The notes beneath the pieces are model-generated. The model worked only from the letters and a program-made list of their open reading frames with translations, was not told where the DNA came from and did not search any database. A program made the translations under genes and the position numbers. A stretch of DNA of 64,000 nucleotides from Toxorhynchites rutilus septentrionalis (lineage: Eukaryota; Arthropoda; Insecta; Diptera; Culicidae), in the NCBI RefSeq assembly GCF_029784135.1, contig NC_073746.1, positions 289,989,089 through 290,053,088 on the forward strand. The letters are read 5' to 3'. Within the stretch, counting starts at the first letter, position 1. Each line of letters opens with the position of its first letter. This document shows positions 46,503 to 56,349 of this stretch, in pieces.

Positions 46503-46811
46503 TCCAAATTTGATGGATTAGAGTACAGAAAAGTTTTTTACAGGCCGAACTGAAAGGAGCATTTAGCGAAAATCGTGGTGTCGATGATAATTCGATACCG
46601 ATAGGTGCCATGGATATGGATTTCATAATGAAAAATATGAAATATATGACATGATGTAGTGAATATATCCCCATATCGAAGAAATCACTTTGATGAAACT
46701 GTTTACCGTTTGTCGTTTTTAATTGTTGGGAAAGGGCATTATTTCTGCTGACTAAATTCCAAGAAAAAATCCATTCCTTCTTTAAGCGTGATTCATTCTG
46801 CTTCGGATCAA

Positions 46812-46945
46812 CGGAACAGTATGATAATCATTTCATACAAAAGATAAAATGTCCAAGAGTTATATGATTGCTATTTATTGAGTCGAAAAATTGTTTCAAT
46901 AGCTTAATGATAGCTTCGAAAACAGGTTATTGAAATCATTCGTAG
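46812..46945 (+). repeat. Direct repeat B, copy 2
   Basis: Same ordered blocks as 44,166-44,330. It ends AAAACAGGTTATTGAAATCA. Confidence 0.55.
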
Positions 46946-47163
46946 CGTAGCGCGCCCACTTGGAAACCCATTAATCTTATTGGAATGTGAGATGGGGAAG
47001 CTCATACTTACGTCTATGCATTATGCTGTACACTACAGACTTTTTTTCCGTACTGATTAAGAAGCCGACCGAACTATCGGTCGACAAGTCAGTCGGCGGG
47101 GGCTCTTAATTTCGTTTTTGCAGGCCGTACCGAAAAAATTTCAGTCGAGTTAACTCTTTTTTA

Positions 47164-47388
47164 CAGTAATGCTTTTGAATCCGGACACTTTGCATTACAT
47201 TCAATATCATACCACAACCATAACATTTTTTTCATGTTGAATTTATGCGATTAATAGTTGCTAATATAGTTACTGATAGTTTCTTGATAGTTACTTATCA
47301 ATCGCATTAATTCAACATGCAGAAAATGTTGTGGCTGCGGTATGGTATTAAATGTAACGCAAAGTGTCCGGATTCAAATACATTACTG
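47164..47388. mobile_element. Palindromic MITE with CAGT ends (Tc1/mariner type)
   Basis: 225 bp bounded by TA (47,162-47,163 and 47,389-47,390). The two halves are inverted copies for about 100 bp: the left starts CAGTAATGCTTTTGAATCCG and the right, reverse-complemented, starts CAGTAATGTATTTGAATCCG. CAGT termini and TA duplication fit Tc1-like elements. It lies between H3 copies 2 and 3. Confidence 0.8.
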
Positions 47389-47473
47389 TATACTTACTTT
47401 GATGTTATTCGTTTCTCTCTCAGGGTAAGCAACGAATATAATAAGGGTGGGGTTTAGATTCTATACTTTTATG

Positions 47474-47487
47474 GTTTATAAAATGAC
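47474..47487 (+). promoter_or_regulatory. TATA box of H3 copy 3
   Basis: GTTTATAAAATGACGCTTCC, same position relative to the H3 frame as in copies 1 and 2. Confidence 0.65.
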
Positions 47488-47537
47488 GCTTCCTTTGCTT
47501 TCGTTCATTTCTTACTCTACTCTCGCACCGTGACGAC

Positions 47538-47904
47538 TCGTTTGTTTGGGACCAAGCAGATAGATAGTTAGTCTTTCAGTGGTAAGGCACACGAAAGCAG
47601 CTCGGATAAGCGCACCAGCCGCAGGATAGGTGAAGAAGCCACATCGCTATCGACCGGGAACTTTGCGTGAAATTCATCGCTATCGGAAGTCGACCGAATT
47701 GCTGATCCGCAAGCTACCTTTGCAGCTTTTGGATCGTGGAATTGCTCAGGACTTCAAAACCGACTTGCGCTTCCAAAGTTCCGCGGTTATGACGCTGCAG
47801 GAGGCTTATTCGAAGATACAAATTTGTGTGCTATCCATGCAAAACGCGTCACATCATGCCCAAGGACATTCAGCTGGCCCATCGAATCCAAGGAGAGGGT
47901 GCTA
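47538..47904 (+). pseudogene. Histone H3 pseudogene, copy 3
   Basis: Same layout as copy 2: damaged N-terminus (ATAG and TTAG stops), open stretch from 47,630 with [20 protein letters not shown] and [19 protein letters not shown], then the shared deletions. It keeps L-R-E-I like true H3, where copy 2 has S-H-E-I, so the copies have drifted separately. It carries its own TATA box and 3' stem-loop. It is nonfunctional. Confidence 0.9.
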
Positions 47905-47928
47905 TATTAGCTTAGCATATAATCATCG

Positions 47929-47942
47929 GCCCTTTTCAGGGC
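47929..47942 (+). terminator. Histone-type 3' stem-loop, H3 copy 3
   Basis: GCCCTTTTCAGGGC, identical to copy 2. The upstream base gives one extra potential pair. Confidence 0.85.
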
Positions 47943-48056
47943 TCCAAATTTGATGGATTAGAGTTTAGAAAAGGGTTTTTGCAGGCCAAACTGAAACGAG
48001 AATTTTCGTTTGGATGTCATACAGCATCGAGAAAATTCCGGAAAGATCTAATCGTT

Positions 48057-48320
48057 GCTGAAAAATAATCTGCCAGTTCCCTGGGAATTGAAGAATACAC
48101 CCATGCGAAAGAGTTTATTTTAATGTTTTCTAATTATATGGCGAACACAGCGACCAAATACATTTGATTTCGTAATTTTTCAATCAAGTGTAATTAGCTG
48201 GAAAGCTTCTGAAGATTATTCTTTCCCATCAGTAGAATATTTTCGTATCCAATATTGGATGCATAACATGAAAAACGGAAAATGTTTCGTATCTCGAAAA
48301 TTATATAATTTTCAATCGAT
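48057..48320 (+). repeat. Direct repeat C, copy 2
   Basis: GCTGAAAAATAATCTGCCAG through AACATGAAAAACGGAAAATG, parallel to 44,578-44,820. Confidence 0.7.
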
Positions 48321-48481
48321 TATTGCTCAGTCGCCGAAATTTTCATACTCAGACAGTTCATTCTCCTCTAGTTTGCCTTCCAAATTGCCATCGTAAACCA
48401 CACCTTCTCTCGATTCAATCACGCACGAAAAGCATACTGAAATGATATTCTGGTGGTGAAACCGATTCATTTTTTGTGAGA

Positions 48482-48628
48482 CGTCGTGCACAAATTACGT
48501 AACGTGATAAGGGGGGAGGGGGTAGATGTTGCGTTACTTTCTGTTTATTAGAGATAGGAAATTGCGTTACGAAAGGGAGAGGTGGTTCAAAATTCGGATT
48601 TTTAGCGTTACGTAATTTGTGCACGACG
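48482..48628. mobile_element. MITE with 23-bp perfect terminal inverted repeats
   Basis: CGTCGTGCACAAATTACGTA plus ACG at the left equals the reverse complement of 48,606-48,628. The interior is G-rich on one side and contains further TTGCGTTAC motifs. A target duplication is not clear, so the superfamily is open. The same TTACGTAAC core is familiar from mosquito repeats (recollection). Confidence 0.75.
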
Positions 48629-48761
48629 CCTGAGGACATCGACAAGACAACATCGTTACTGAACGAGCTGAACGGCGAGGGATCGAGGGATTTATTACCT
48701 GGCCTGACCTGACCTGAAATGCAATCAGTTTGTTTTAACTGTGAGGGAGCGCAGAAAAGCC

Positions 48762-48799
48762 GATGCTGATACTCTCGTGACCAAGAGAGTATCAGCATC
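48762..48799. repeat. Perfect 15-bp hairpin with 8-nt loop
   Basis: GATGCTGATACTCTC at 48,762-48,776 and its reverse complement at 48,785-48,799. It does not have the histone 3' stem-loop consensus and is not followed by a T-run. Confidence 0.8.
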
Positions 48800-49079
48800 C
48801 AAATACGGAAGATTATGAAGATTATTCTTCAGAACAAGGTTTTTTGTATCCAATATTGGATGCATAAAACCTTGAGTCTCCAACGTAACACTCTCGTTTT
48901 TGAAGTCACCCAAATATTTATTTATTCATTCATTCAGGATGGACTTAGATTCAACTTCAAACAAATGATCTCTAAATCAACGATAGTCCTACGTCACCCT
49001 TGCGGTTATACCATAGATATAACCCACTTCCTGTTTTTCTATCTCTTGAAATAACCGATATAGCGGTTTTTTGTGTTTG

Positions 49080-49610
49080 GGTAAATTAAAATTGAAATCA
49101 TGAGTTTTTGGGTAAAAAAACATCAATAACTTTGAGCAGGATTAAGATATTGACAAGTTCTACATCGCAAAATTTTGGTATTGATAAGATCTAAAAGTCG
49201 TACGAAGACAGTTTTGATGTAGAATTTAAAAAAAATTCGATGAAATAAAAAAATCTAACTTTTTTATCTTTCTAGATAGAGAAAAACATAGTTCGACAAT
49301 GTTGTAGCCCCAATTATTTTAAACAACTTTGTAGAACGAAGCTTTTTTCAATCTTTTAATATAATCGATTTAGCGTTTTTTTCTAAGTTGCATTAGGGTG
49401 ACCATGAAAAAACGGGTTTTTCAGTTTTCTTTTTTATATTTCAAATTCCACATCCAAACTGTCTTCGTATGCCTTTTAGAGCTTATCAATTTCAACATTT
49501 TGCGATGCAGAACTTGTCAATATCTTAATCCTACTTGAAGTTATTGATGTTTTTTTTACCCAAAAACTCACGATTTAAATTTTAATTTACTCTAACACAA
49601 AAAATAACAG
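49080..49610. repeat. Inverted repeat, arms of about 165 bp
   Basis: TTTTTGGGTAAAAAAACATC and GATATTGACAAGTTCTACAT (49,105-49,165) recur inverted at 49,505-49,570. A third related copy, direct to the left arm, lies at about 49,727-49,870 (TTGAGATATTGATAAGTTCT). Spacer sequence about 49,230-49,330 resembles the 43.9-44.06 kb repeat. It is noncoding. Confidence 0.7.
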
Positions 49611-49944
49611 TGTTGAAAATCACACATCATGTAGAGTGAAATATGCTCTTTCAACTACCGATAATAAACTTCGTTTATGTTTGCCCCAGAAAAAGTAACA
49701 AACAATTAAAGAGCGTATTTTTTGGGAAGAAATATCAATAACTTTGAGTGGAGTTGAGATATTGATAAGTTCTGCATCGCAAAATGGTTTTATTAGAAAG
49801 CTCTAAAAGTCTTCCGAAGACAGTTTGTATTTAGATTTTGAAATCTAAAAGTTAGAGCAAAAAAACTGTTTTTTTCATGGTAACCCTAAAGTAACTTAGA
49901 AAAAAAGCGCTACATCGGTTATTTCAAGAGATAGAAAAAAAAAC

Positions 49945-50155
49945 TTTGTTCTACAAATATGTCTCAAACAACTGGGACTACAACATTGTCGAACTATATT
50001 TACCTCTATCTATAAAGATAAGAAAGTTAGATTTTTTATTTCATCGACAATTTTGGTCACCCTATTTTTGATAACATAAAAATGAGCGCTCTATCGTATG
50101 TAACAACTTTGTCGAAGACAATTTTTGTCTAGAGAATAACTGTCGAGCTCTAAAT
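49945..50155. repeat. Right arm of the long-range inverted repeat
   Basis: Contains the reverse complement of 43,850-44,070, including AACTGGGACTACAACATTGT and AGAGAATAACTGTCGAGCTC, with about 90% identity by eye. Confidence 0.75.
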
Positions 50156-50159
50156 GAGA

Positions 50160-50475
50160 ATTTTCGACCCGGGAAGACTCTTGACCGATCGGGAGTTGCA
50201 TTAGCCATGAATTTACAAGGGATTTCCCGCTTTACTAGATTCCCGATAACCATCGGCTAATGCGATCGCTTTCGAGTTCAGACAGCTGACGGCAAGCCTA
50301 ATTCAGGCCCAATAACTCTCCCAAGGCATGTCAAGAGAATTTCCAACCCGGAAAATTTCTATGGCAGTACCAGCCTTGAATTTACAAAGGAAAACCCGCT
50401 TAACTGGATACCCGACCACGGTCTGCTAATCGTTCTCGAGACCAGACTGCTGGGAAAACCTAAGCCTAATTCTAG
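50160..50475. repeat. Diverged tandem duplication, unit about 170 bp
   Basis: GAATTTACAAGGGATTTCCC (50,209) and GAATTTACAAAGGAAAACCC (50,378) head two related units, each later having GCTAAT...CGAG and ending near AAGCCTAATTC. It is noncoding and of unknown origin. Confidence 0.55.
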
Positions 50476-50559
50476 TCGATACTTCAGGGCCTTCATCCAA
50501 CCTAGGGTATAATCGCGTCAATCTGAATCTGCAATGAGATCTGCCACCAAGTTCTCGTC

Positions 50560-51700
50560 AATCATATTTTAAACAGATAAATTTGCAAGTATTCCGGTTG
50601 AGCTATCCCCAGCTTAATTTCAGTTTCCACTTTCAATCCCTTAGAATGATTTGATTTTCTTAAAACAAGAACCATTATGCCAATGCTCAATTGGAAGTTT
50701 CTGTACACCGTTTTACGTGCACGATGCTCAAACTGTTGTAGACCACTCGAAATATATTTCATGGATATTATATCAATGAAAAAAAAAAATAAATAAATAA
50801 CGAGCACAAACAAATGAAACACCACCATCATCATAGTCTAATGATCAAAAAACAAAACACAAAAAATTGTATTCATTGTAGCTTCGTCATCGTACATGCT
50901 AACATTGATTATATACTGGGTTATAAGTCTAAATCATGCTTCAAAAACTCATTACAAACGCTACGGAACATTCGAAGTCTTGTTGCTGTCTTTGCCTGAT
51001 TGGGTAAGGTATTGTACAGTAAATGCATCATGATATTTCGTAGATAATTCGGCGTCATATCATTCGTCACTTTGTATAACCGTTCTCGAGATTTGATAAA
51101 TTTAATATAATGTAAATCATGTTCATGAAATATTTGAAATGCATACTACTGCTGGACATTACGATTGAGGTTTCGGCATCGTATAGAAATTTCACTGACA
51201 TTATTTTCACTATAATAAATGGTTACATCTCGAAAACGGTTGGTTCTAGAATGAAACATTATAAATAGTCTTTCATGTAGAATCACATTAAGATTCCAGT
51301 TTTTATGTTACTTTTCTTATATAGTTACGATTCCGAAAGGATTGAAATTTCATAAATTTCCAAAAAACCATATCTCCATTTTGGTGAGTCCAACACGACA
51401 CCACTGTACGTCAGATTTTGTTCAATTGAATGGGGTTTCAAAATAAAACTCTACAAAAAATATCGAAGGGGGGTGTTTTAAGATATAAAAATTTTTAATA
51501 TTAAATTCCATTTTTTAGTATAATTTTTTTTAAATTGCACTTAAAATGTTATTTTTCCCAAATAGTTCATTAATTTTCCAACAACTTTATCGAACATCAT
51601 ATTTTAATCAGACATCTGAATTTTGAGCTACGGGTTTTTGAATTGAAGATCATTGATTTTGAATATGCACTTTAAAAAAAAATCAGTCGTAATTTCAATT
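50560..51700. other. No gene recognised; outer inverted-repeat arm at 50,920-51,010
   Basis: TAAATCATGCTTCAAAAACT and CGTAGCG near 50,930-50,960 invert the 43.73-43.79 kb sequence. The remainder is AT-rich with no motif. Confidence 0.45.
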
Positions 51701-51949
51701 AATTACACTGTGTTTCATAAATATAGAACCACTCAATTTTTCTGAATTTCCAGAGACATGAAGTCGGTTGAATTGAACTACATTGTAGGATATGATTACT
51801 ATCTTCGTTTGTAAGACTGGCCATTTGAACTTTATATCCAAAAAACAAAAATTCCAGTGTTGCATAACTATATAATTAGATGGAAACTCTCTCACTCCTT
51901 TACAAAATTAACATCAACTCCACATGAATGACAGTAAGTTTCTAGTTCG

Positions 51950-52390
51950 TAGGTCATTCTTAGTTCTCAATGAGTTTAAATAACCTATTCGGGGTGGTTT
52001 CGACCAAGCTGTAGTGTAGTACTGCAATTTGGGGGCTGCATCTACTATTCGTACGATCACTCCTCACAAGTGTTTGACAGGGTTTTAATTTGTTAAACAA
52101 ATTGACCAGTCCAGAATCTGAAGCCCCTGTTCATCAAACCATGCCATGACCTTCCGGATTTTATGAATTGATGCCAAATTACCGAATTATCACATTGTTT
52201 TTGGTGCAAAAGCAGCAGTAAATGTTTCTGAAGTACTTCGTTGCACTTCTGACTGTTCATTCGTGTTGATGGTAAGCTATCTAAATCAGGCCTTTTGAGA
52301 AAATTCTCCTCAAACCATAAAATTCCCATCACCAAAGCTGCGGGTCCGAAAACTAATGTGGAAGCTGATCTCATGGGTTTCACTATTTCA
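51950..52390 (-). pseudogene. Tc1-like transposase, C-terminal half, left copy
   Basis: Minus strand: GILWFEENFLKRPDL, STRMNSQKCNEVLQKHLLLL (Tc1 M-N-S-x-x-Y-x-x-V-L pattern), then in a second frame WFDEQGLQILDWS and the N-P-x-x-x-L-x-G-V-I-V-R block that normally contains the third catalytic acid. That acid position reads Val or is lost. Several stops. It is related to the 28.1-28.9 kb relic. Confidence 0.65.
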
Positions 52391-52394
52391 GGAG

Positions 52395-53090
52395 AACTAC
52401 TCTGATAAAAAGAAGTTCAACTTTAATCTTCACACTGGAAGGACGTGCGGAACGTATCAAGTAATTTTTTCAACTCGTAACTTTGCAAGCGGCAGTTTGA
52501 TGGTTTGAAGAAAATAATTTCAAAAAGGCCTAGCTAAAATAGCTTTTCATCAACACGAATGCACAGTCAAAAGTGCAATGAAGTATTTCACAATCATTTA
52601 CATTTGTTTATGTATAAAAAAACTGCGATAATTGGGTAATTTGACATGAATTCATGAAATCCAGAAAGTCATGGCATAGTTTAGAGAATAGGGACTCAAG
52701 ATTCTAAATTGGTCAGCTTGTTTACCAGATCAAAACCCTATCAAGAACCTATGAGGTGTGATCGTATGAATAGTAGATGGAACTTACATGCAGTATGAGT
52801 GATTTGAAGAGCTTAAACTCGGAATATCCTCTGCGTAGAACGAGATACTCACTCCAACATGGCGCAGCTTGGTCGAAACCACCCCGAATAGGTTATTTGA
52901 ACTCATTGAGAACTCATAATGATTTACGAATTAGAAACACACTCTCATTCATGTGAAATTGACGTTAAATTTGTAATGGAGTGAGAGTTTTCCCACCTGA
53001 ATCTATAGTTATGAAACATTAGAATTTTAGTTTTTTGAATGTGTCGTGTCTGGACACAACAATGAAATTCAAATGACCAGGCTTATAAAT
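52395..53090 (+). pseudogene. Tc1-like transposase, C-terminal half, right copy
   Basis: Plus strand: YSDKKKFNFNLHTGRTCGTY (first catalytic Asp block, F-S-D-E-K-K-F-N in relatives), FSTRNFASGSLMV, SSTRMHSQKCNEVFHNHLHL, then SACLPDQNPIKNL and GVIV. The third acid (Glu in N-P-I-E-N) reads Lys. Stops occur between blocks. It runs into the ITmDD37E insertion at 53,098. Confidence 0.65.
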
Positions 53091-53097
53091 GAAGATA

Positions 53098-54395
53098 AAG
53101 GGTGTGTCACATCAAATTGCATCACGGAAAAAACGCTGTAGAAATTCGCCCAGTAGATCGATCCTTTTGAAAATTTTAGACAGTAAAATAAAAACTATTA
53201 AACAACTTTTGGCATTTTCTTTTTATTCATTCTTCGAGCCCAAGCCCGTATGCTCGCACCTTCCTCTTTACCCCGTCAATAAGGTTCTGTACAACGTCAG
53301 GTTGTAGTTTTTCTCGAACAGAAATCCATTTTCTCTTGAAGTCCGCCTCCGATTTGACAACTTTTGGGTTCTTCCGGAGGGCCTGCTTCATAATCGCCCA
53401 ATATTTCTCTATTGGGCGAAGCTCCGGCGCGTTGGGCGGGTTCATTTCCTTTGGCACGAAGGTGACCCCGTTGGCTTCGTACCACTCCAACACGTCCTTT
53501 GAATAGTGGCACGAAGCGAGATCCGGCCAGAAGATGGTCGGGCCCTCGTGCTGCTTCAATAGTGGTAGTAAGCGCTTCTGTAGGCACTCCTTAAGGTAAA
53601 CCTGCCCGTTTACCGTGCCGGTCATCACGAAGGGGGCGCTCCGCTTTCCGCAAGAGCAGATCGCTTGCCACACCATGTACTTTTTGGCAAACTTGGATAG
53701 TTTCTGTATGCGAATCTCCTCCGGAACGCTGAATTTGTCCTCTGCGGAGAAGAACAACAGGCCCGGCAGCTGACGAAAGTCCGCTTTGACGTAGGTTTCG
53801 TCGTCCATTACCAGGCAATGCGGCTTCGTCAGCATTTCGGTCTACAGCTTCCGGGCTCGCGTCTTCCCCACCATGTTTTGCCTTTCGTCGCGGTTAGGAG
53901 CCTTCTGAATCTTGTATGTACGCAGGCCCTCCCGCTGCTTGGTCCGCTGGACGAATGAACTTGACAAATTCAGCTTATTGGCGACATCCCGGACCGAACT
54001 TCTCGGATCACGTCTAAACTGCTTAACTACGCGCTTGTGATCTTTTTCACTGACGGAGCATCCATTTATGCCGTTCTTCATCTTCCGGTCGATGGTTAGG
54101 TTCTCGAAGTATCGTTTTAGTACTCTGCTGACCGTGGATTGGACGATTCCCAGCATCTTACCGATGTCACGATGTGACAACTCCGGATTCTCGAAATGAG
54201 TGCACAGGATTAATTCACGACGCTCTTTTTCGTTCGACGACATTTTTCCAAATTTACGAAAAATTGACAGTGAAGCATGTCCAACGTGATCTATACACTC
54301 TTATCTGATTATAAGCGAAAGCTGAAGATATAATTCCTAAAAATTAAATTTCTACAGCGTTTTTGCCGTGATGCAATTTGATGTGACACACCCTT
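53098..54395 (-). mobile_element. ITmDD37E transposon, near intact
   Basis: 1,298 bp bounded by TA (53,096-53,097 and 54,396-54,397). Terminal inverted repeats of about 48 bp start AAGGGTGTGTCACATCAAAT on both ends and differ at one or two positions. It contains one transposase frame on the minus strand and is inserted in the right-hand Tc1-like copy. The nearly identical ends and single coding lesion make this the best-preserved DNA transposon in the window. Confidence 0.92.
53227..54243 (-). pseudogene. ITmDD37E transposase with one in-frame amber codon
   Basis: 338 codons starting MSSNEKERRELILCTHFENP. Two helix-turn-helix units (HRDIGKMLGIVQSTVSRVLK and VRDVANKLNLSSSFVQRTKQ), a linker KIQKAPNRDERQNM, then catalytic blocks LVMDDETYVKADF (Asp about residue 147-148), IFWPDLASCHYSKDVLEWY (Asp about 241) and ELRPIEKYWAIMK (Glu about 279). 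Spacing between the last two acids is 37 residues. The only defect is TAG at 53,842-53,844, codon 134, between TRARKL and TEMLTKPH, where relatives have a Tyr (one-base change). It acts in the nucleus on its own ends, with TA as target (family knowledge). Read as two frames only because of this stop. Confidence 0.93.
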
Positions 54396-54659
54396 TAGTT
54401 ATATTATCCTACACTATATACTTTAATTCAACCGACTTCCTACATATCTCTGGAAACTCAGAAAAATGGAATGGTTACATATGTAGTTATGAAACGCAGT
54501 GTATGACAATGAAAATTGTGATTTTATGTAGCTTTCATAATATTAGGTTGAGGAAAAAGTAATCCATTATTTTCTCGGTAGCTGGCTTTAGTGATCAGTA
54601 TATCACGTCTCGCGTTTTTTTATTTGCTCCATTCAGTTGTGAGTTACAGGGTGTTAACA

Positions 54660-54985
54660 ATGGAAGTCTACGAAGAGAAAATTCGGTACATTTTACACTC
54701 TGTCTTTTATAAAGGCGAAAGTGCAAGCCAGGTCGCTGAAATTGTGAATGGTGTTAATGGTGCTGATACTGTAAAAGTAAAACGTTCAATTTTGTTTATT
54801 TGTTATTTTATTTTTAAATAATTTTTAAATTTTTTTTCTAGTGCAATACACTAAATTTAGATCACTACAGTTAACAAATGGACCGTTTGAATTTAGCGAT
54901 TGATCTGAAACGTTCAGAATTGGCAAACAGAGGTGTTGTGCTCCACTAGGACAAGCAAGGCCACACAACTCAGGAAGCTTGATTG
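54660..54985 (+). pseudogene. Mariner transposase, N-terminal fragment and central motif
   Basis: MEVYEEKIRYILHSVFYKGE followed by SASQVAEIVNGVNGADTVK is the mariner N-terminus. After a gap it resumes SELANRGVVLHQDKARPHTT, the block around the second catalytic Asp (H-Q-D-N-A-R-P-H in relatives). The intervening first catalytic Asp region is deleted. Stops are present. Confidence 0.75.
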
Positions 54986-55434
54986 GGATGGTTTAAGGGG
55001 ATTTTCTAGTGCAGAGGCACGAATTTTGGACGTATTTTTTCGAGCTACGAGAAAATAAAACAAAGGTTATTTTCACTATCCATAATATTATTATTTGTTT
55101 ATCTATCTTTTAACAATAAAACAAAAAATTGAACGGAAAAAAATATTCATAATTAGAATAGTTACAAACTGATGAAGTGAGAGGTTCAAAAAAAAGTTGT
55201 GCCATGGCGTACACGATTCCAACCCTTGTGGTTATCTGAAACAAAAAAAAAACGAACAGATTCTGAATTAGTAAATATGTTGCTATCGCATGAACTTCGG
55301 TCAAGTCAAAACCATGTGTTTTGACAAAATGCCGGCTGTTAGATGAAAAAAATTCTGTTAAAAATGTGTTTTTCTACGTTTCCCGTTTTTTAAACGGTTT
55401 TATTTAGCTTGCCCTGTATATCGTATGTTTGTAT

Positions 55435-56217
55435 TAGGATTGGGCGATCCCGGATCGATTCTCAAACAATCGATCTTTTCCATTCCGATTTCCGATTTTT
55501 TGGATCGATCTTTTGTACTCGAGAAAATCGAGAAAATCGATTTTCTGCTTTCGATCTTTTCGATCTTTTTGTAGATTTGTTTTTCAGTGTTCATCGATTT
55601 TTTATCTCACCAAAGGCCAGCTAACATTTCTTTTAAACATAATGTCAGCATTTGGATCGCTTCTTCTACGATTTACTTCAGTACAAATGCTGACAGTGAC
55701 AGAACTAATGGAAGCTACATAGGGGATGAACTGTAACAGGCTGCGCGTAGGATCAATGAACCTGATGTTGACATTAATTACTGGCGAAAGGTTGTTTTTT
55801 AGATCTGGCGCCAAAATCGAGAATCGTATGGCACGATTGGCTTTTATGGGATCATTGTTAGCTAAGTTCTGGGCTGTTGTTCAATTTCTAATGATACTTT
55901 TTCGATTAATTCATCAAATAAAACAACTACCTGACGGCGCAAGATGAATTCCCTGTAGCTGTGGCCTTCATGCTGTGGAACAAGAGGAAATGCTTTTGAT
56001 ATTTGAATAGAAATATGAAATTTGTATTCCCTGTTTAAAGAAACGACAGTATTCATATAGGATAAGCATATAAATCGAAACAAGCTTCTAATTTTTCAAA
56101 AATCGATTCAGCAAAGATCGATTCTTTGGTACTGATTTAATCAGTGGATCGATCCCTACGCTGTTTGGAAAATCGATTCAATAAGATCGATCTTTTTATA
56201 AAGATCGCCCAATCCTA
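55435..56217. mobile_element. hAT element with 8-bp target duplication
   Basis: 783 bp with terminal inverted repeats TAGGATTGGGCGATC and flanking direct repeats GTTTGTAT (55,427-55,434 and 56,218-56,225), an exact 8-bp duplication. Subterminal regions are dense in GATCGATT/AATCGATC motifs (about ten at each end). Inner 300 bp have short open frames (for example EPDVDINYWRKVV on +), possibly a hAT remnant, but no catalytic motif. It lies within the tandem-repeat element. Confidence 0.85.
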
Positions 56218-56349
56218 GTTTGTATGTTTGTAACATGTTTGTCTGTAGCGCTTTACCACATTAATAGAAATTTAAACCCCTTCCTGTTGACCGATTGATC
56301 TGAAATTTGGAACACACCTTTATCTCTACAGTCATTATAAAACTGCATA

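Larger units (their letters stand above)
45273..46701. repeat. 1.4-kb palindrome containing two divergent histone H3 pseudogenes
   Basis: Left arm 45,273 to about 45,975, right arm about 46,003 to 46,701, with a spacer of about 28 bp. Outer ends read CAGTTTCACCAAAGTGATTT and, on the right, AAATCACTTTGATGAAACTG. Identity is high but not perfect: isolated substitutions and short indels, including different damage at the start of the H3 frames. Each arm holds promoter, H3 frame and 3' stem-loop. It is head-to-head, with promoters facing each other. Confidence 0.85.
51706..54503. mobile_element. Two Tc1-like copies fused head to head
   Basis: Both outer ends carry the same terminal repeat pointing inward: CACTGTGTTTCATAAATATA on the left and, reverse-complemented, CACTGCGTTTCATAACTACA on the right, each followed by the TTTCCAGAGA and AAGTCGGTTGAATT boxes. 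TA flanks the left end. The left half codes on the minus strand, the right half on the plus strand, and they meet near 52,390. Without the nested 1.3-kb ITmDD37E the structure is about 1.5 kb, the size of one Tc1 element, but it contains two C-terminal halves and no N-terminal half. Confidence 0.7.

Noticed and set aside
46190..46513. 107-codon histone H3-like open frame as a functional gene
   Set aside because: The frame covers only the middle of H3 and then runs out of phase after a deletion. The N-terminus has stops.
45273..46701. Palindrome as an assembly artefact
   Set aside because: The arms differ by scattered substitutions and indels, including different lesions in the two H3 starts, so they are not a mirrored duplicate of one read. 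Long reads would still be welcome confirmation.
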